A stretch of DNA of 64,000 nt from Actinacidiphila sp965342175 (GTDB lineage Bacteria > Actinomycetota > Actinomycetes > Streptomycetales > Streptomycetaceae), in the NCBI RefSeq assembly GCF_965342175.1, contig NZ_CBDRBL010000028.1, forward strand, positions 1 to 64,000, given 5' to 3'. A program made the translations under genes and the position numbers. A model generated the notes under the pieces. That model was not told the origin of the DNA. It did no database searches and saw nothing but the letters and a program-made list of their open reading frames with translations. Below, one piece after another: positions 8,999 to 18,055 of the stretch; within the stretch, counting starts at the first letter, position 1; each line of letters begins with the position of its first letter.

Positions 8999-9563
8999 GC
9001 ACGAGCCGGGGCCCAAGCCCGGCCGGCGGGCTTGGGAATCCGACGAGTACACCGCGCGGGGGATGCACGGCCTTCCGGCGACTCCGGGCACCAGGCGAGC
9101 GCGGCGGCGGGGACGGCGAAACGAGGACGATGCCGCCGAGCCGCCGAGCGGGACGGCACGCTCCAGGGGACCGGAAGCGCACGCGCCCTGGCAGCACGCT
9201 CCCGACGGCCGCGGGACGGCCGTCCGCGGGTGGACCGCCCCCCGCGCAATGATCGGGCGGCCGCAGGGGCCGCGGCGGGCCTGGCCGGCGGCCGGCCGTC
9301 CCCGCGTGCGGTCATCCGCATGCGCACACCGCGGGACACCGCCCGAGGCCGCCGAAGCTCGGCGGCCGACCTGCGACGACGAGGCCGGGCACACGGAGCG
9401 ACGGCAGGACCTCGAGGCGGACGCCCCCGGAGTACGGACGGTCGGCGGGGGGTGTTCAGCCGGGTGGGGGGTTCCCCCGGCACGGGCCAGGGAGGAATCG
9501 TGTCTCTTGAGGAGAAGTCGACGCGGTCGCCGGCACCGCGCCACACGCAGTGGACAAGTGAAT

Positions 9564-11528
9564 GAACGGCTGGAGAGCCCCCGGGTACACCGAGGCCGGG
9601 AACAGGGCTCGGGCAGCGGCGGGTGCTGGTGCACGCGTTGCATGACGCCACGTCAACTCCCGTCGCGGCAGTACCTTCAGCGACCGACCGGGAGTTCCCA
9701 CGGGAGTTCCGTGCCGAGGCACAGCTGCTGGGAGGTCTCACAACACCGTATGTCGTCAGTCCGTACGAGTACGTGGAGGGTTCGCGGGGCGACGCCATCG
9801 TCATGGAGCTGGTGGACGGCGTAGCCCTGCGGGCAGTGCTCCGCCAGGAAGGAGCCACTGACCCGAGGCGGCACTCGCGGTGCCGCAGGGGCCGTCGCTC
9901 GGTCTCGCCGCCGCTCACCGCACCGGTGGTGCACCGCGACTACGAACCGGAGAACGTCCTGGTCGCGCTTGCAGAACGTCGAAGCCGGTCACTTCGGCGT
10001 CGCCGTGCGGAGCGGAACCGTCGAAGCGGTGGCTGGGACCGCCGCACACGGCCCCCGAGCAGTAATACGGGCGCCCCACCGGCCGCGGACGCGTACGCGG
10101 CGTCGGCGACGTTCCGCACACCTGCGCGGGATGGCGAAGACCCTGGTGCGCGGCGCCTGGGCGGACGCCGAGGCCCTCGTCGCGGGACTGGAGGTGATCG
10201 CGGGAGTGGTCTGCGGAAGCGACGGGAGGAGCGGGTCGGCGCGAGCTCAGCGCCGGCGGCGCTGGTGCCGCTGCTCCCTCCCCGGTTTCTCCATCGACCT
10301 CATGTGCGCGGGCGCGATGACCGCGGTCACCAGCGTCGCCGCGCCTCGGCAGGACGGGCGGCCTGGTACGGCCGGCCTCGCCGCGACGGCGGTCCGGGGC
10401 GGCGCGGGGCGCCTTTCCAGACAGGGCGCCCACCCGGACTGCTGACCCTCGCCGCAGTGGCTTCGGGGGAGCTCCCACGGCGGACTACCCCAACTGGACA
10501 GGGGAAACGACGACAGCGATCCCGCACGGCAGCGCTGCCGCGCCGGGGCCGACGGCTCCGCTGGGAAGTGGTCCCTCGCCTCCGTGAGTCCGTCGCCCCC
10601 GCAGCCGCAGAGCGCGTCCCGGTCCTCCGCCGGGGCCACCGCGGGCATCACGCCGGGCACGCCCGGTGCGACCACATCGCCGACGCCGACCATGACCGCC
10701 GGCGACGGTCGCCGCCCCCGCGACGCCGGCGCCGCCCCCTCGTCGGCCGAGTCGCCCCCGCGTCGGCGACACCCCGGTGCGCGTGAGCGAGGTCTCCGTG
10801 ACCTCCTTCGCCCAGACGGGTGCATTCGGCCGCGGCGGCCACTATCGCGCTGCGTACCGGTGACACACGGCGTGACCGTCACGGCGACCTGGTACTCGAG
10901 CGACGCCGAGGGCGCGAGCGTGGCACCACGGACGGCAGGCAGACCTTCACGCACAGCGGATCGACCTCGCAGCCCTTCATGGTCGAGCACATCTTCCCGC
11001 GGGGCGGCGGCTGTTGGCACGGGGCGCTCGCGACCGCCGACCCGGCGGCGGCCGGAGACCGTCGTTCCGGCATCCTCACCCGTCAGCGCGTGGTCGCATG
11101 AACGGCTCACCCGACCTCCCCCTGAGCGACGGAGGGCACCTTCCGCCTCTGCCCCGCCAACGCGCCTCGCATCGCCCCGCGGACACGCCGCCTGACGAAG
11201 CCGCTCCGCGGGACTCCGAACCGGCGCGGGCCGCGCAGGACCCCGGGTACAACGCCACCGTCCTCGCCGAGCACTGGGCCCTGCCGTCCGCACCGCAGGA
11301 GGCGGAGCCGGAGCCCGCGGTCGGGCCTACACCCTCCCGGACCGGGCGCTATGCGCCGATGGCGCCGCTGCCGGCGTCGGTACTCGGCCTCCTCGTATGG
11401 CAGCGCCTACTCGGGGGTGCGGGACGTGACGGTGACGGCGTCCCCGACGGCGCCCCCTTGCGACACCACAGTCGACCTGGTCGCGGTGGTCACGCCCAAC
11501 GACCGCCCGGGCACGATCAGTTACCGTT
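9564..11528 (+). pseudogene. Decayed Ser/Thr protein kinase (multiple frameshifts)
   Basis: Pieces of a Streptomyces eukaryotic-type Ser/Thr kinase lie in order in all three plus frames: PGYTE; then FRAEAQLLGG, YVEGSRGDAIVMELVDGVALRAVL; SLGLAAAHRTG; VVHRDYEPENVLVA (the HRDxKPEN loop with K changed to E); GVAVR; APEQ; and GMAKTL...AEALVAGLEVIAGV. Extracellular-type pieces follow (VTVTATWYSSDAEG, TDGRQTFTHSGST, and YSGVRDVTVTASPTAPPC). The ATP-binding lysine is lost. The fragments need at least five frame changes to join, so the gene is dead. Confidence 0.65.
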
Positions 11529-12162
11529 GACCACGCAACGACGGCGCGTCCTGCGCCATGCTGCTCGAGGAGGTCCCCCGCGGCCGCCGAGAGGCCCGGC
11601 CGCACCCGCTGTGGACCCTCCGCGGGCAGGGCACACGCCGGGCGCGGGCGGAACCGCGCATCGCCGCCCCGGGTCACCGCACCGTCACGACGACTTCACC
11701 TACCGCTGCCCCTGACCGCCGGGTCCGCCAAGGCCTGCGCGGTCTGCGGACGGGCCTCCCCGGTCATATGACGGTGCTTCAGCGAATATACGTTTTCTTT
11801 TAACTCACTTGACCGGGCCGAACACGCTCGGTAGCGCCTATCGCATCCCGGCGCCTTTCTCGCAACCCTGCGAATCGATGGTTTTTTCGGCTTTCCGGAA
11901 CGGTACCCGTCGATTCGCCCGGCCTTCTCGAGCATTTGCGCAGTCCACGGCCACGAAGTGCCACTTCGATCATCTTCGAGTGGCACTCCGAACGAGGACG
12001 GCGGAGACTACGAGGAGCGACATATGGTTGTATGGCGAGAAGAAGAGCTCACGACCGCATGGCTTCCGGATTACTCGCTCCGGCCCAGCCGGAGCGCGAG
12101 GGACACCGGGTACCGGCCTTACCAGCCGCCCGTGGTCGACTTTTCCTCAAGGAGCTCACATC
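11529..12162. promoter_or_regulatory. Low-GC leader and promoter region of the Dap NRPS operon
   Basis: GC content drops sharply here compared with the surroundings, especially 11,770-12,060 (AT-rich runs such as CGTTTTCTTTTAA). That is typical of a promoter and leader ahead of a streptomycete biosynthetic operon. It contains an inverted repeat (listed separately) and a possible 63-codon reading frame starting at 12,024 behind a GAGGAG sequence and running into the first operon gene; codon use in it is unlike its neighbours and I do not call it a gene. Confidence 0.45.
11957..11987. promoter_or_regulatory. Inverted repeat, possible operator
   Basis: Perfect 9-bp arms AGTGCCACT and AGTGGCACT separated by 13 bases, about 175 bp before the first gene of the Dap NRPS operon. 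It could be a regulator-binding site or an RNA hairpin in the leader; no regulator gene lies beside the operon. Confidence 0.4.
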
Positions 12163-14766
12163 GTGGAAAAATCTTCAGAGGTCCTGGCGTCCGACCCCGC
12201 TTCGGATCCCGATGAATCTTCAACCACAGGGCGTCCTCACACCGCCCCGGCCGACGGCACGGAAAAGATCCTCGCCGACATCCTGGCCTGCATCATGCAC
12301 AAGGACCGGGTGTCGGTCGACAGCCACTTCTTCACGGAAATGGGTGCCGACTCCCTGGTGATGGCGCATTTCTGCGCCCGAGTGAGGAAGCACCAGGATC
12401 TGCCGTCGGTGTCGATGAAGGACATCTACCGGTATCCGACGATCAGAAGCCTCGCAACGGCCCTGGCGGAATCCCCGCCGGCCGCCGGCCAGGCCGCCGT
12501 GGCCGCGTCGGCGGTCGCAGGCGTGGCGGTCCCGGAGGCCATCGAGGCAGCGGCGGCCCGGGGCACTCCGCGCTATCTCGTCTGCGGCGTGCTGCAGGCC
12601 CTGTTCTTCCTGGGCTACTCCTATCTTGCGGCGCTCGTGCTGACGAGCGGCGCGGAGTGGATCGCCGCCGGCAGCGGCGCGTACGACAGCTACCTGCGCT
12701 CCGTGGCGTTCGGCAGTGCGGCCTTCGCGGGCGTCTGCCTCCTGCCCGTCGTGGGCAAGTGGCTCCTGGTCGGACGGTGGAAGCCCCAGGAGATCCGCAT
12801 CTGGAGCCTGGCGTACTTCCGGTTCTGGTGCGTGCGGACCCTCATCCGGTCGAACCCCATGGTCCTGTTCGTCGGTTCCCCGCTGTACGTGCTGTACCTG
12901 CGGGCGCTCGGCGCGCGAATAGGCCGCGGCGTGGCCGTCTTCTCCAAGCACGTCCCGGTCTGCACCGACCTGCTGACCATCGGCGACGGCACCGTGATCC
13001 GCAAGGACTCGTACTTCTCCTGCTACCGGGGCCATTCGTCCGCGATCCAGACCGGCCCGGTCACCATCGGCAAGGACGTGCTGATCGGCGAGGTCACCGT
13101 GCTCGACATCGGCACCTGCATGGGCGACGGCGCCCAGCTCGGCCACTCCTCCTCGCTCCACACCGGCCAGTCGGTCCCGGCCGGCGAGCGGTGGCACGGC
13201 TCCCCGGCCCAGCCGGGCGCCGCGGACTACCGCGTGGTGGCGCCGGTGGAGTGCGGCAGGAGCCGCCGGGTCACCTACTGCCTGACCCAGTTGCTGCTCC
13301 TGCTGGGCCTCTGGATACCGCTCGCGGTCGGCGGTGTGGCGATCCTGCTCGCGGTGGTCCCGCGGCTGTCCTCCCTGCTGGAGCCGGGCCCCGTGGCCAT
13401 GACGAGCTGGAACTTCTACGTCGACGCCGCAGCCGCCTCCTTCGTCCTCTTCTGCGGGGCTGTGCTGCTGAGCCTGCTGACCGCGGTCACCGTGCCGCGG
13501 CTGCTGCACCCGCTCGTGAAGCCCGACATGGTCCACCCGCTCTACGGTTTCCGCTACGGGGTCCACCGCACCGTCGGCTTCCTCACCAACCGGAAGTTCT
13601 TCCGCGTCCTGTTCGGCGACAGTTCCGCCGTCGTGCACTACCTGCGCGCCATCGGGTACGACCTGTCGCCGGTGGAGCAGACCGGCTCGAACTTCGGCAC
13701 CGAGGTGAAGCACGAGAACCCGTTCCTGAGCAAGGTCGGCACCGGCACCATGGTCGCCGACGGGCTGTCCCTCATGAATGCCGACTACTCGAGCACCTCC
13801 TTCCGCGTCACCCGGACGGCGATCGGCCCGCACAACTTCCTGGGCAACCACGTCGCCTACCCGCCGCAGGGCAGGACCGGCGAAAACTGCCTGCTCGCCA
13901 CGAAGGTCATGGTCCCCGTCGAGGGTCCGATCCGGGAGAACGTCGGACTGCTGGGCTCGCCCAGCTTCGAGATTCCCCGCACAGTGGACCGCGACAGCAG
14001 GTTCGACCACCTGAAGCAGGACGGCGAGGCGTTCCGCCGGCTGCTGTCGGCCAAGAACAGGCACAACACCGGCACCGCGCTGCTGCACCTGCTGCTCCAG
14101 TGGCTGCTGCTGTTCCTGGTGCTGCTCACGGCGTCCTGCGCGGCCGACTTCTACCCCGCCTACGGTGCCGCCGCGGTGGCCCTCGCCAACGTCGTGGTCC
14201 TGGTGGTCACTGTCGCCTACATCGTGCTCGGCGAGCGCGTCGTGACCAGGTTCCAGGGTCTGCGGCCGCTGTACTGCTCGATCTACGACCCGGACTTCTG
14301 GCGGCACGAGCGCTACTGGAAGGTGACGGCCGCGACGGAGTACCTGAACCTCTTCAACGGCACCCCGTACAAGAACGTCGTCTGGCGTCTGCTCGGCGTG
14401 CGGATCGGGCGCCGGGTCTTCGACGACGGCCTGTTCCTCCCGGAGCGCTCGCTGGCCGCCATCGGCGACGACTGCACGCTCAACGCGGGCACCGTCATCC
14501 AGAGCCACTCCCAGGAGGACGGCGCCTTCAAGTCCGACCACAGCACGTTGGGTGCCGGCTGCACCCTCGGCGTCGGCGCCCTCGTCCACTACGGCGTGAC
14601 CGTCGGCGACGGCGCCGTGATCGCCCCGGACTCCTTTGTGATGAAGGGCGAGGAACTGCCCGCGAACGCCCGGTGGGGCGGCAATCCCGCACGGGAGATG
14701 CCGGAGAACCCCAAGCACCCGAACAGCGGCGGCGATCGCGCCACCGCACTGATCAGCGGTGTGTAG
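12163..14766 (+). CDS. Carrier-domain protein with poly-lysine-synthetase-type membrane/tandem LbH region, no adenylation domain
   Basis: 867 residues from a GTG start placed by AAGGAG eight bases upstream. A peptidyl carrier domain comes first (residues ~28-100; MGADSL, phosphopantetheine Ser ~64). Next is the arrangement known from the C-terminus of epsilon-poly-lysine synthetase Pls: two membrane helices, a soluble left-handed beta-helix-like domain (~250-340), two helices, a second such domain (~450-620), two helices, and a third (~720-850; DGLFLPERS...WGGNPAREM). This corresponds to the NRPS terminal domain family. Pls itself starts with an adenylation domain that is absent here; activation must come from the next gene, which starts 31 bp downstream. 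Inferred role: membrane-embedded iterative amide-bond formation from carrier-bound amino acid. Confidence 0.85.
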   Translation: MEKSSEVLASDPASDPDESSTTGRPHTAPADGTEKILADILACIMHKDRVSVDSHFFTEMGADSLVMAHFCARVRKHQDLPSVSMKDIYRYPTIRSLATALAESPPAAGQAAVAASAVAGVAVPEAIEAAAARGTPRYLVCGVLQALFFLGYSYLAALVLTSGAEWIAAGSGAYDSYLRSVAFGSAAFAGVCLLPVVGKWLLVGRWKPQEIRIWSLAYFRFWCVRTLIRSNPMVLFVGSPLYVLYLRALGARIGRGVAVFSKHVPVCTDLLTIGDGTVIRKDSYFSCYRGHSSAIQTGPVTIGKDVLIGEVTVLDIGTCMGDGAQLGHSSSLHTGQSVPAGERWHGSPAQPGAADYRVVAPVECGRSRRVTYCLTQLLLLLGLWIPLAVGGVAILLAVVPRLSSLLEPGPVAMTSWNFYVDAAAASFVLFCGAVLLSLLTAVTVPRLLHPLVKPDMVHPLYGFRYGVHRTVGFLTNRKFFRVLFGDSSAVVHYLRAIGYDLSPVEQTGSNFGTEVKHENPFLSKVGTGTMVADGLSLMNADYSSTSFRVTRTAIGPHNFLGNHVAYPPQGRTGENCLLATKVMVPVEGPIRENVGLLGSPSFEIPRTVDRDSRFDHLKQDGEAFRRLLSAKNRHNTGTALLHLLLQWLLLFLVLLTASCAADFYPAYGAAAVALANVVVLVVTVAYIVLGERVVTRFQGLRPLYCSIYDPDFWRHERYWKVTAATEYLNLFNGTPYKNVVWRLLGVRIGRRVFDDGLFLPERSLAAIGDDCTLNAGTVIQSHSQEDGAFKSDHSTLGAGCTLGVGALVHYGVTVGDGAVIAPDSFVMKGEELPANARWGGNPAREMPENPKHPNSGGDRATALISGV

Positions 14767-14797
14767 ACCCATGGAAACCGCGAGTGGAGGCAGGTCG

Positions 14798-17700
14798 ATG
14801 GACATGGCAGCGCAGGCCGGACGGGACTTCTGGCGCGGAGTGCTCCTCGGGGGCGGTTTCACCGCGATCCCTCGCTGGACCTCCGCGGCGGTCACCGGCG
14901 CCGCCGAGCACGTGGTGGCGGTCCCCGACGGCCTCACGGCGTCCGTGCGCCGGGTGGCGGACGAGGTCGCCGTCCCGCTGGGCTCGGTCCTGCTGGCCGC
15001 GCACGCCAAGGTGCTGGCCGTGCTCTGCGGCGAGACCGACGTCGTGACCGGTTACGTCGCGGCGGGCGGAGCCGTGCTGCCGTGCCGGCTGTCGGCGGGC
15101 CCCGGCTCGTGGCGCTCCCTGCTGCAGGGCGCGCGCGATGCGGAGAAGCAGGTACTGGCCTTCCAGGACTTCCCGGTCGACGCGCTCCGCAAGGAGCTCG
15201 ACCTGGCCGAGCCGCTCTTCGAGACGGTCTTCGACCTGTCCGGCGGCGGCGTCGAACTCGCCCCCGGCACCGTGCTGTGGGTCGGCGTCTCGGACCGCGA
15301 CGGCCGCCTCTCGCTGCGGCTGCGCTACGCCACCGACGTCATGGACGAGGACGCCGCGGCCCGTGTCGCCGGCTACCACCTGGCCGCACTCGCCCGGATC
15401 GCCGCCGACCTGGACGCCGAGCACACCCGCGGGAGCCTGCTGTCCGCGGAGGAGAACAGGCTGCAACTGCACAAGATGGCCGGACCGCGCCGCAAGCTGC
15501 CGGACCGGCGGATGCACGAGCTCTTCGAGGAGCGGGCCAGGGCCCACCCGGAGGCGGTCGCGGCCGTCCACGGGGACCGCCGGTGGACGTACGGCGAGCT
15601 CAACGCCCGCGCCAACCGCCTGGCCCACGCACTCCTGGCGCGCGGTCTGCGGCGCGAGGACGTGGTCGCGGTGGTGACCGAGCGGAACCTGGACTGGCTG
15701 GCAGCCGTGCTGGCGGTCTTCAAGGCCGGCGGCGCCTACCTGCCGATCGAGCCGCACTTCCCGGCCGGGCGGATCAGGACCACCTTGGCCCGCGCCGAGT
15801 GCCGGCTGGTGCTGACCGAGCACGGCAGCACCGCGACGCTGGACGAGGCCCTGTCCGCGCTGCCCGACGTACACCGCCTGCCGGTCGATGACGCCTATGC
15901 CGAGGACCACCCCGGCGAGGACCCCCGCGTGCCCGTCGCGCGCGACCAGCTGGCGTACATCTACTTCACCTCCGGCTCGACCGGGGAGCCCAAGGGCGCG
16001 ATGTGCGAGCACGCGGGCTTCCTCAACCACCTCTACGCCAAGATCGACGACCTCGGCATCGGCGAGGGGCAGGTGGTCGCGCAGACCGCCCCGCAGTGCT
16101 TCGACATCTCGCTGTGGCAGCTGGTCTCGGCGCTGCTCGTGGGCGGGCGCACCCTGCTGGTGGAGCAGGAGACGATCCTCGACGCCGACCGCTTCCTCGA
16201 CAGGATCGCCGAGGAACGGGCGAACGTCGTGCAGCTCGTCCCCTCCTACCTGGACGTCGTCCTGTCCGCCCTGGAGCGCCAGCCGCGCGAACTGCCGGAC
16301 CTGCGCTGCGTGTCGGTGACCGGCGAGGCCCTGAAGATGGACCTCGTCAAGCGCTGGTTCGCCGCCCGGCCGGGTGTGAAGCTGGTCAACGCCTACGGGC
16401 TGACCGAGACCAGCGACGACACCAACCACGCGGTGATGGAACGGGTCCCGGACACCGACTGGGTTCCGCTGGGACCGCCCGTCAACAACGTCCGCGTGTA
16501 CATCGTCGACGAGCACCTGTCCCCCGTGCCGCTGGGCGCGCCCGGCCTGGTCGTCTTCTCCGGGGTCTGCGTGGGCCGCGGCTACGTCAACGACCCCGAG
16601 CGCACCCGGCAGGTGTATCTGACCGACCCCCACCACGCCGGGGAACGGCTGTACCGCGGCGGCGACTACGGCCGCTGGCACCCGGACGGCACGCTGGAGT
16701 TCCTCGGCCGCAAGGACCACCAGGTCAAGATCCGCGGCTTCCGCATCGAGATCGGCGAGATCGAGAACGCCCTGGTGCGGGCGCCGGGCGTGCACGACGG
16801 CGCGGTCGTCGTCAGCGCCGACGGCGACCAGCTGGTCGCCTTCTACTCGGGCCCGCAGCCCGTGGCGGTGGAAACGCTGCGCGAGCACCTCTCGGAGTCC
16901 CTGCCGGCCTACATGGTGCCCGCGGCCTTCCACTGGAGGGAAAGCCTGCCGCTGACCGCCAACAGCAAGATCGACCGAAAGACGCTGACGGCGCTCGCCG
17001 CGGAGCAGGGACCCGAGGAGAGCGCCGCGGAGCCGGATGGCCGGCAGACTTCCTCCACCCCCGCCGAGCGGCGCCTGGCGAAGGCGTGGTCGACGGTGCT
17101 CGGCATCCCGCAGGAGCGGATCGGGCGCCTGGACCACTTCTTCGACCGCGGCGGCACCTCCCTGTCGGCGGTACGGCTCGCGATCCTGCTGGACCGCGCG
17201 ATCTCCCTCAAGGACGTCACGGCCCACCCGGTCCTCGCCGACCTCGCCGACGTGGTCGACGGCCGCACGGCGCGCCGGCTCGGACTGCTGCAGACCCTGT
17301 CGGAGCCGGACGGCGAACCGCACGCCACCCTGGTGTGCTTCCCGTACGCCGGTGGCCACGCGGTGAACTTCCGGCCGCTGGCCGCGGCGCTGCGGCCATC
17401 GGGTTGCGCGGTCCACGCCGTCGAGCTGCCCGGCCACGACCCTGCCGCCCGCGACGAGGCGTTCGTCCCGATGGAGCGGGTGGTCGACGCGGTGGTCGAG
17501 GAGATCGTCGACCGTGGGCTCTCCCGGATCCTGCTGTGGGGCCACTCCTCGGGCACCGCCCTCGCGGTGGAGACCGCCCGGCGGCTGCGGGAGCGGGGCG
17601 TGGCGGTCCAGCGTGTGTTCCTCGGCGCGCAACTGCTCGGCGACGCCGCCGCGCGGCGCGCAGCGGCCGAGGAACTGGCCGCCCGCGGGGCCGCCGAGAT

Positions 17701-18055
17701 CGCCGCCGAACTGAGCGCAGACGGCGGCTACGGCCAGCTCGCCGAGCTGGACCGGGCGCGTGCCGAGCACGTCGCCGCCGCCTACCGCCACGACTGCGTG
17801 GCGGCCAACCGATACTTCGCCGACGCCCTGGACTCCGCACCGCCGGTGCGGCTGTCGGCGCCGGTCACCGTGGTCGTCGCCGCCGACGACCCGTACACGG
17901 CGGATCACTCCCGCCGGTACCGCGAGTGGCTGCTGCTGGCCGAGCACGTCGAGCTGTACGAGCTCCCCCGCGGCGGTCACCACTTCCCCCGCACCTGCCC
18001 GGACGAGGTGGCGCAGGCGGTCCTGCGCGCCGCCGAACTTCTGGCCTCCCCATGA
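14798..18055 (+). CDS. NRPS: partial condensation - adenylation - carrier - thioesterase
   Basis: 1085 residues; ATG chosen because GGAGG lies seven bases before it. Residues ~1-200 resemble the C-terminal half of a condensation domain, without the HHxxxDG active site. The adenylation domain (~215-715) is complete: YFTSGSTGEPKG, NAYGLTET, YRGGDYGRWHPDG, KIRGFRIE and the Lys of NSKIDRKT. Aligning by eye to PheA gives specificity residues D, I, W, S, S, T, A, D, D; the two acidic residues near the pocket end suit an amine-bearing substrate. A carrier domain (GGTSLSA, Ser ~788) and a type-II-like thioesterase (PYAGG, GHSSG with Ser ~916, GGHHF) follow. Likely substrate, from the neighbouring genes: 2,3-diaminopropionate or a relative. 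The TE could release the product or pass it to the carrier of the upstream protein. Confidence 0.9.
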   Translation: MDMAAQAGRDFWRGVLLGGGFTAIPRWTSAAVTGAAEHVVAVPDGLTASVRRVADEVAVPLGSVLLAAHAKVLAVLCGETDVVTGYVAAGGAVLPCRLSAGPGSWRSLLQGARDAEKQVLAFQDFPVDALRKELDLAEPLFETVFDLSGGGVELAPGTVLWVGVSDRDGRLSLRLRYATDVMDEDAAARVAGYHLAALARIAADLDAEHTRGSLLSAEENRLQLHKMAGPRRKLPDRRMHELFEERARAHPEAVAAVHGDRRWTYGELNARANRLAHALLARGLRREDVVAVVTERNLDWLAAVLAVFKAGGAYLPIEPHFPAGRIRTTLARAECRLVLTEHGSTATLDEALSALPDVHRLPVDDAYAEDHPGEDPRVPVARDQLAYIYFTSGSTGEPKGAMCEHAGFLNHLYAKIDDLGIGEGQVVAQTAPQCFDISLWQLVSALLVGGRTLLVEQETILDADRFLDRIAEERANVVQLVPSYLDVVLSALERQPRELPDLRCVSVTGEALKMDLVKRWFAARPGVKLVNAYGLTETSDDTNHAVMERVPDTDWVPLGPPVNNVRVYIVDEHLSPVPLGAPGLVVFSGVCVGRGYVNDPERTRQVYLTDPHHAGERLYRGGDYGRWHPDGTLEFLGRKDHQVKIRGFRIEIGEIENALVRAPGVHDGAVVVSADGDQLVAFYSGPQPVAVETLREHLSESLPAYMVPAAFHWRESLPLTANSKIDRKTLTALAAEQGPEESAAEPDGRQTSSTPAERRLAKAWSTVLGIPQERIGRLDHFFDRGGTSLSAVRLAILLDRAISLKDVTAHPVLADLADVVDGRTARRLGLLQTLSEPDGEPHATLVCFPYAGGHAVNFRPLAAALRPSGCAVHAVELPGHDPAARDEAFVPMERVVDAVVEEIVDRGLSRILLWGHSSGTALAVETARRLRERGVAVQRVFLGAQLLGDAAARRAAAEELAARGAAEIAAELSADGGYGQLAELDRARAEHVAAAYRHDCVAANRYFADALDSAPPVRLSAPVTVVVAADDPYTADHSRRYREWLLLAEHVELYELPRGGHHFPRTCPDEVAQAVLRAAELLASP

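Noticed and set aside
12024..12215. A 63-codon frame with GAGGAG ribosome site in the Dap operon leader, considered as an MbtH-like protein
   Set aside because: It has none of the conserved MbtH Trp/Pro/Asn positions and codon use is unlike the neighbours.
12220..15009. A 929-codon minus-strand frame
   Set aside because: Shadow of the carrier-domain membrane protein gene.
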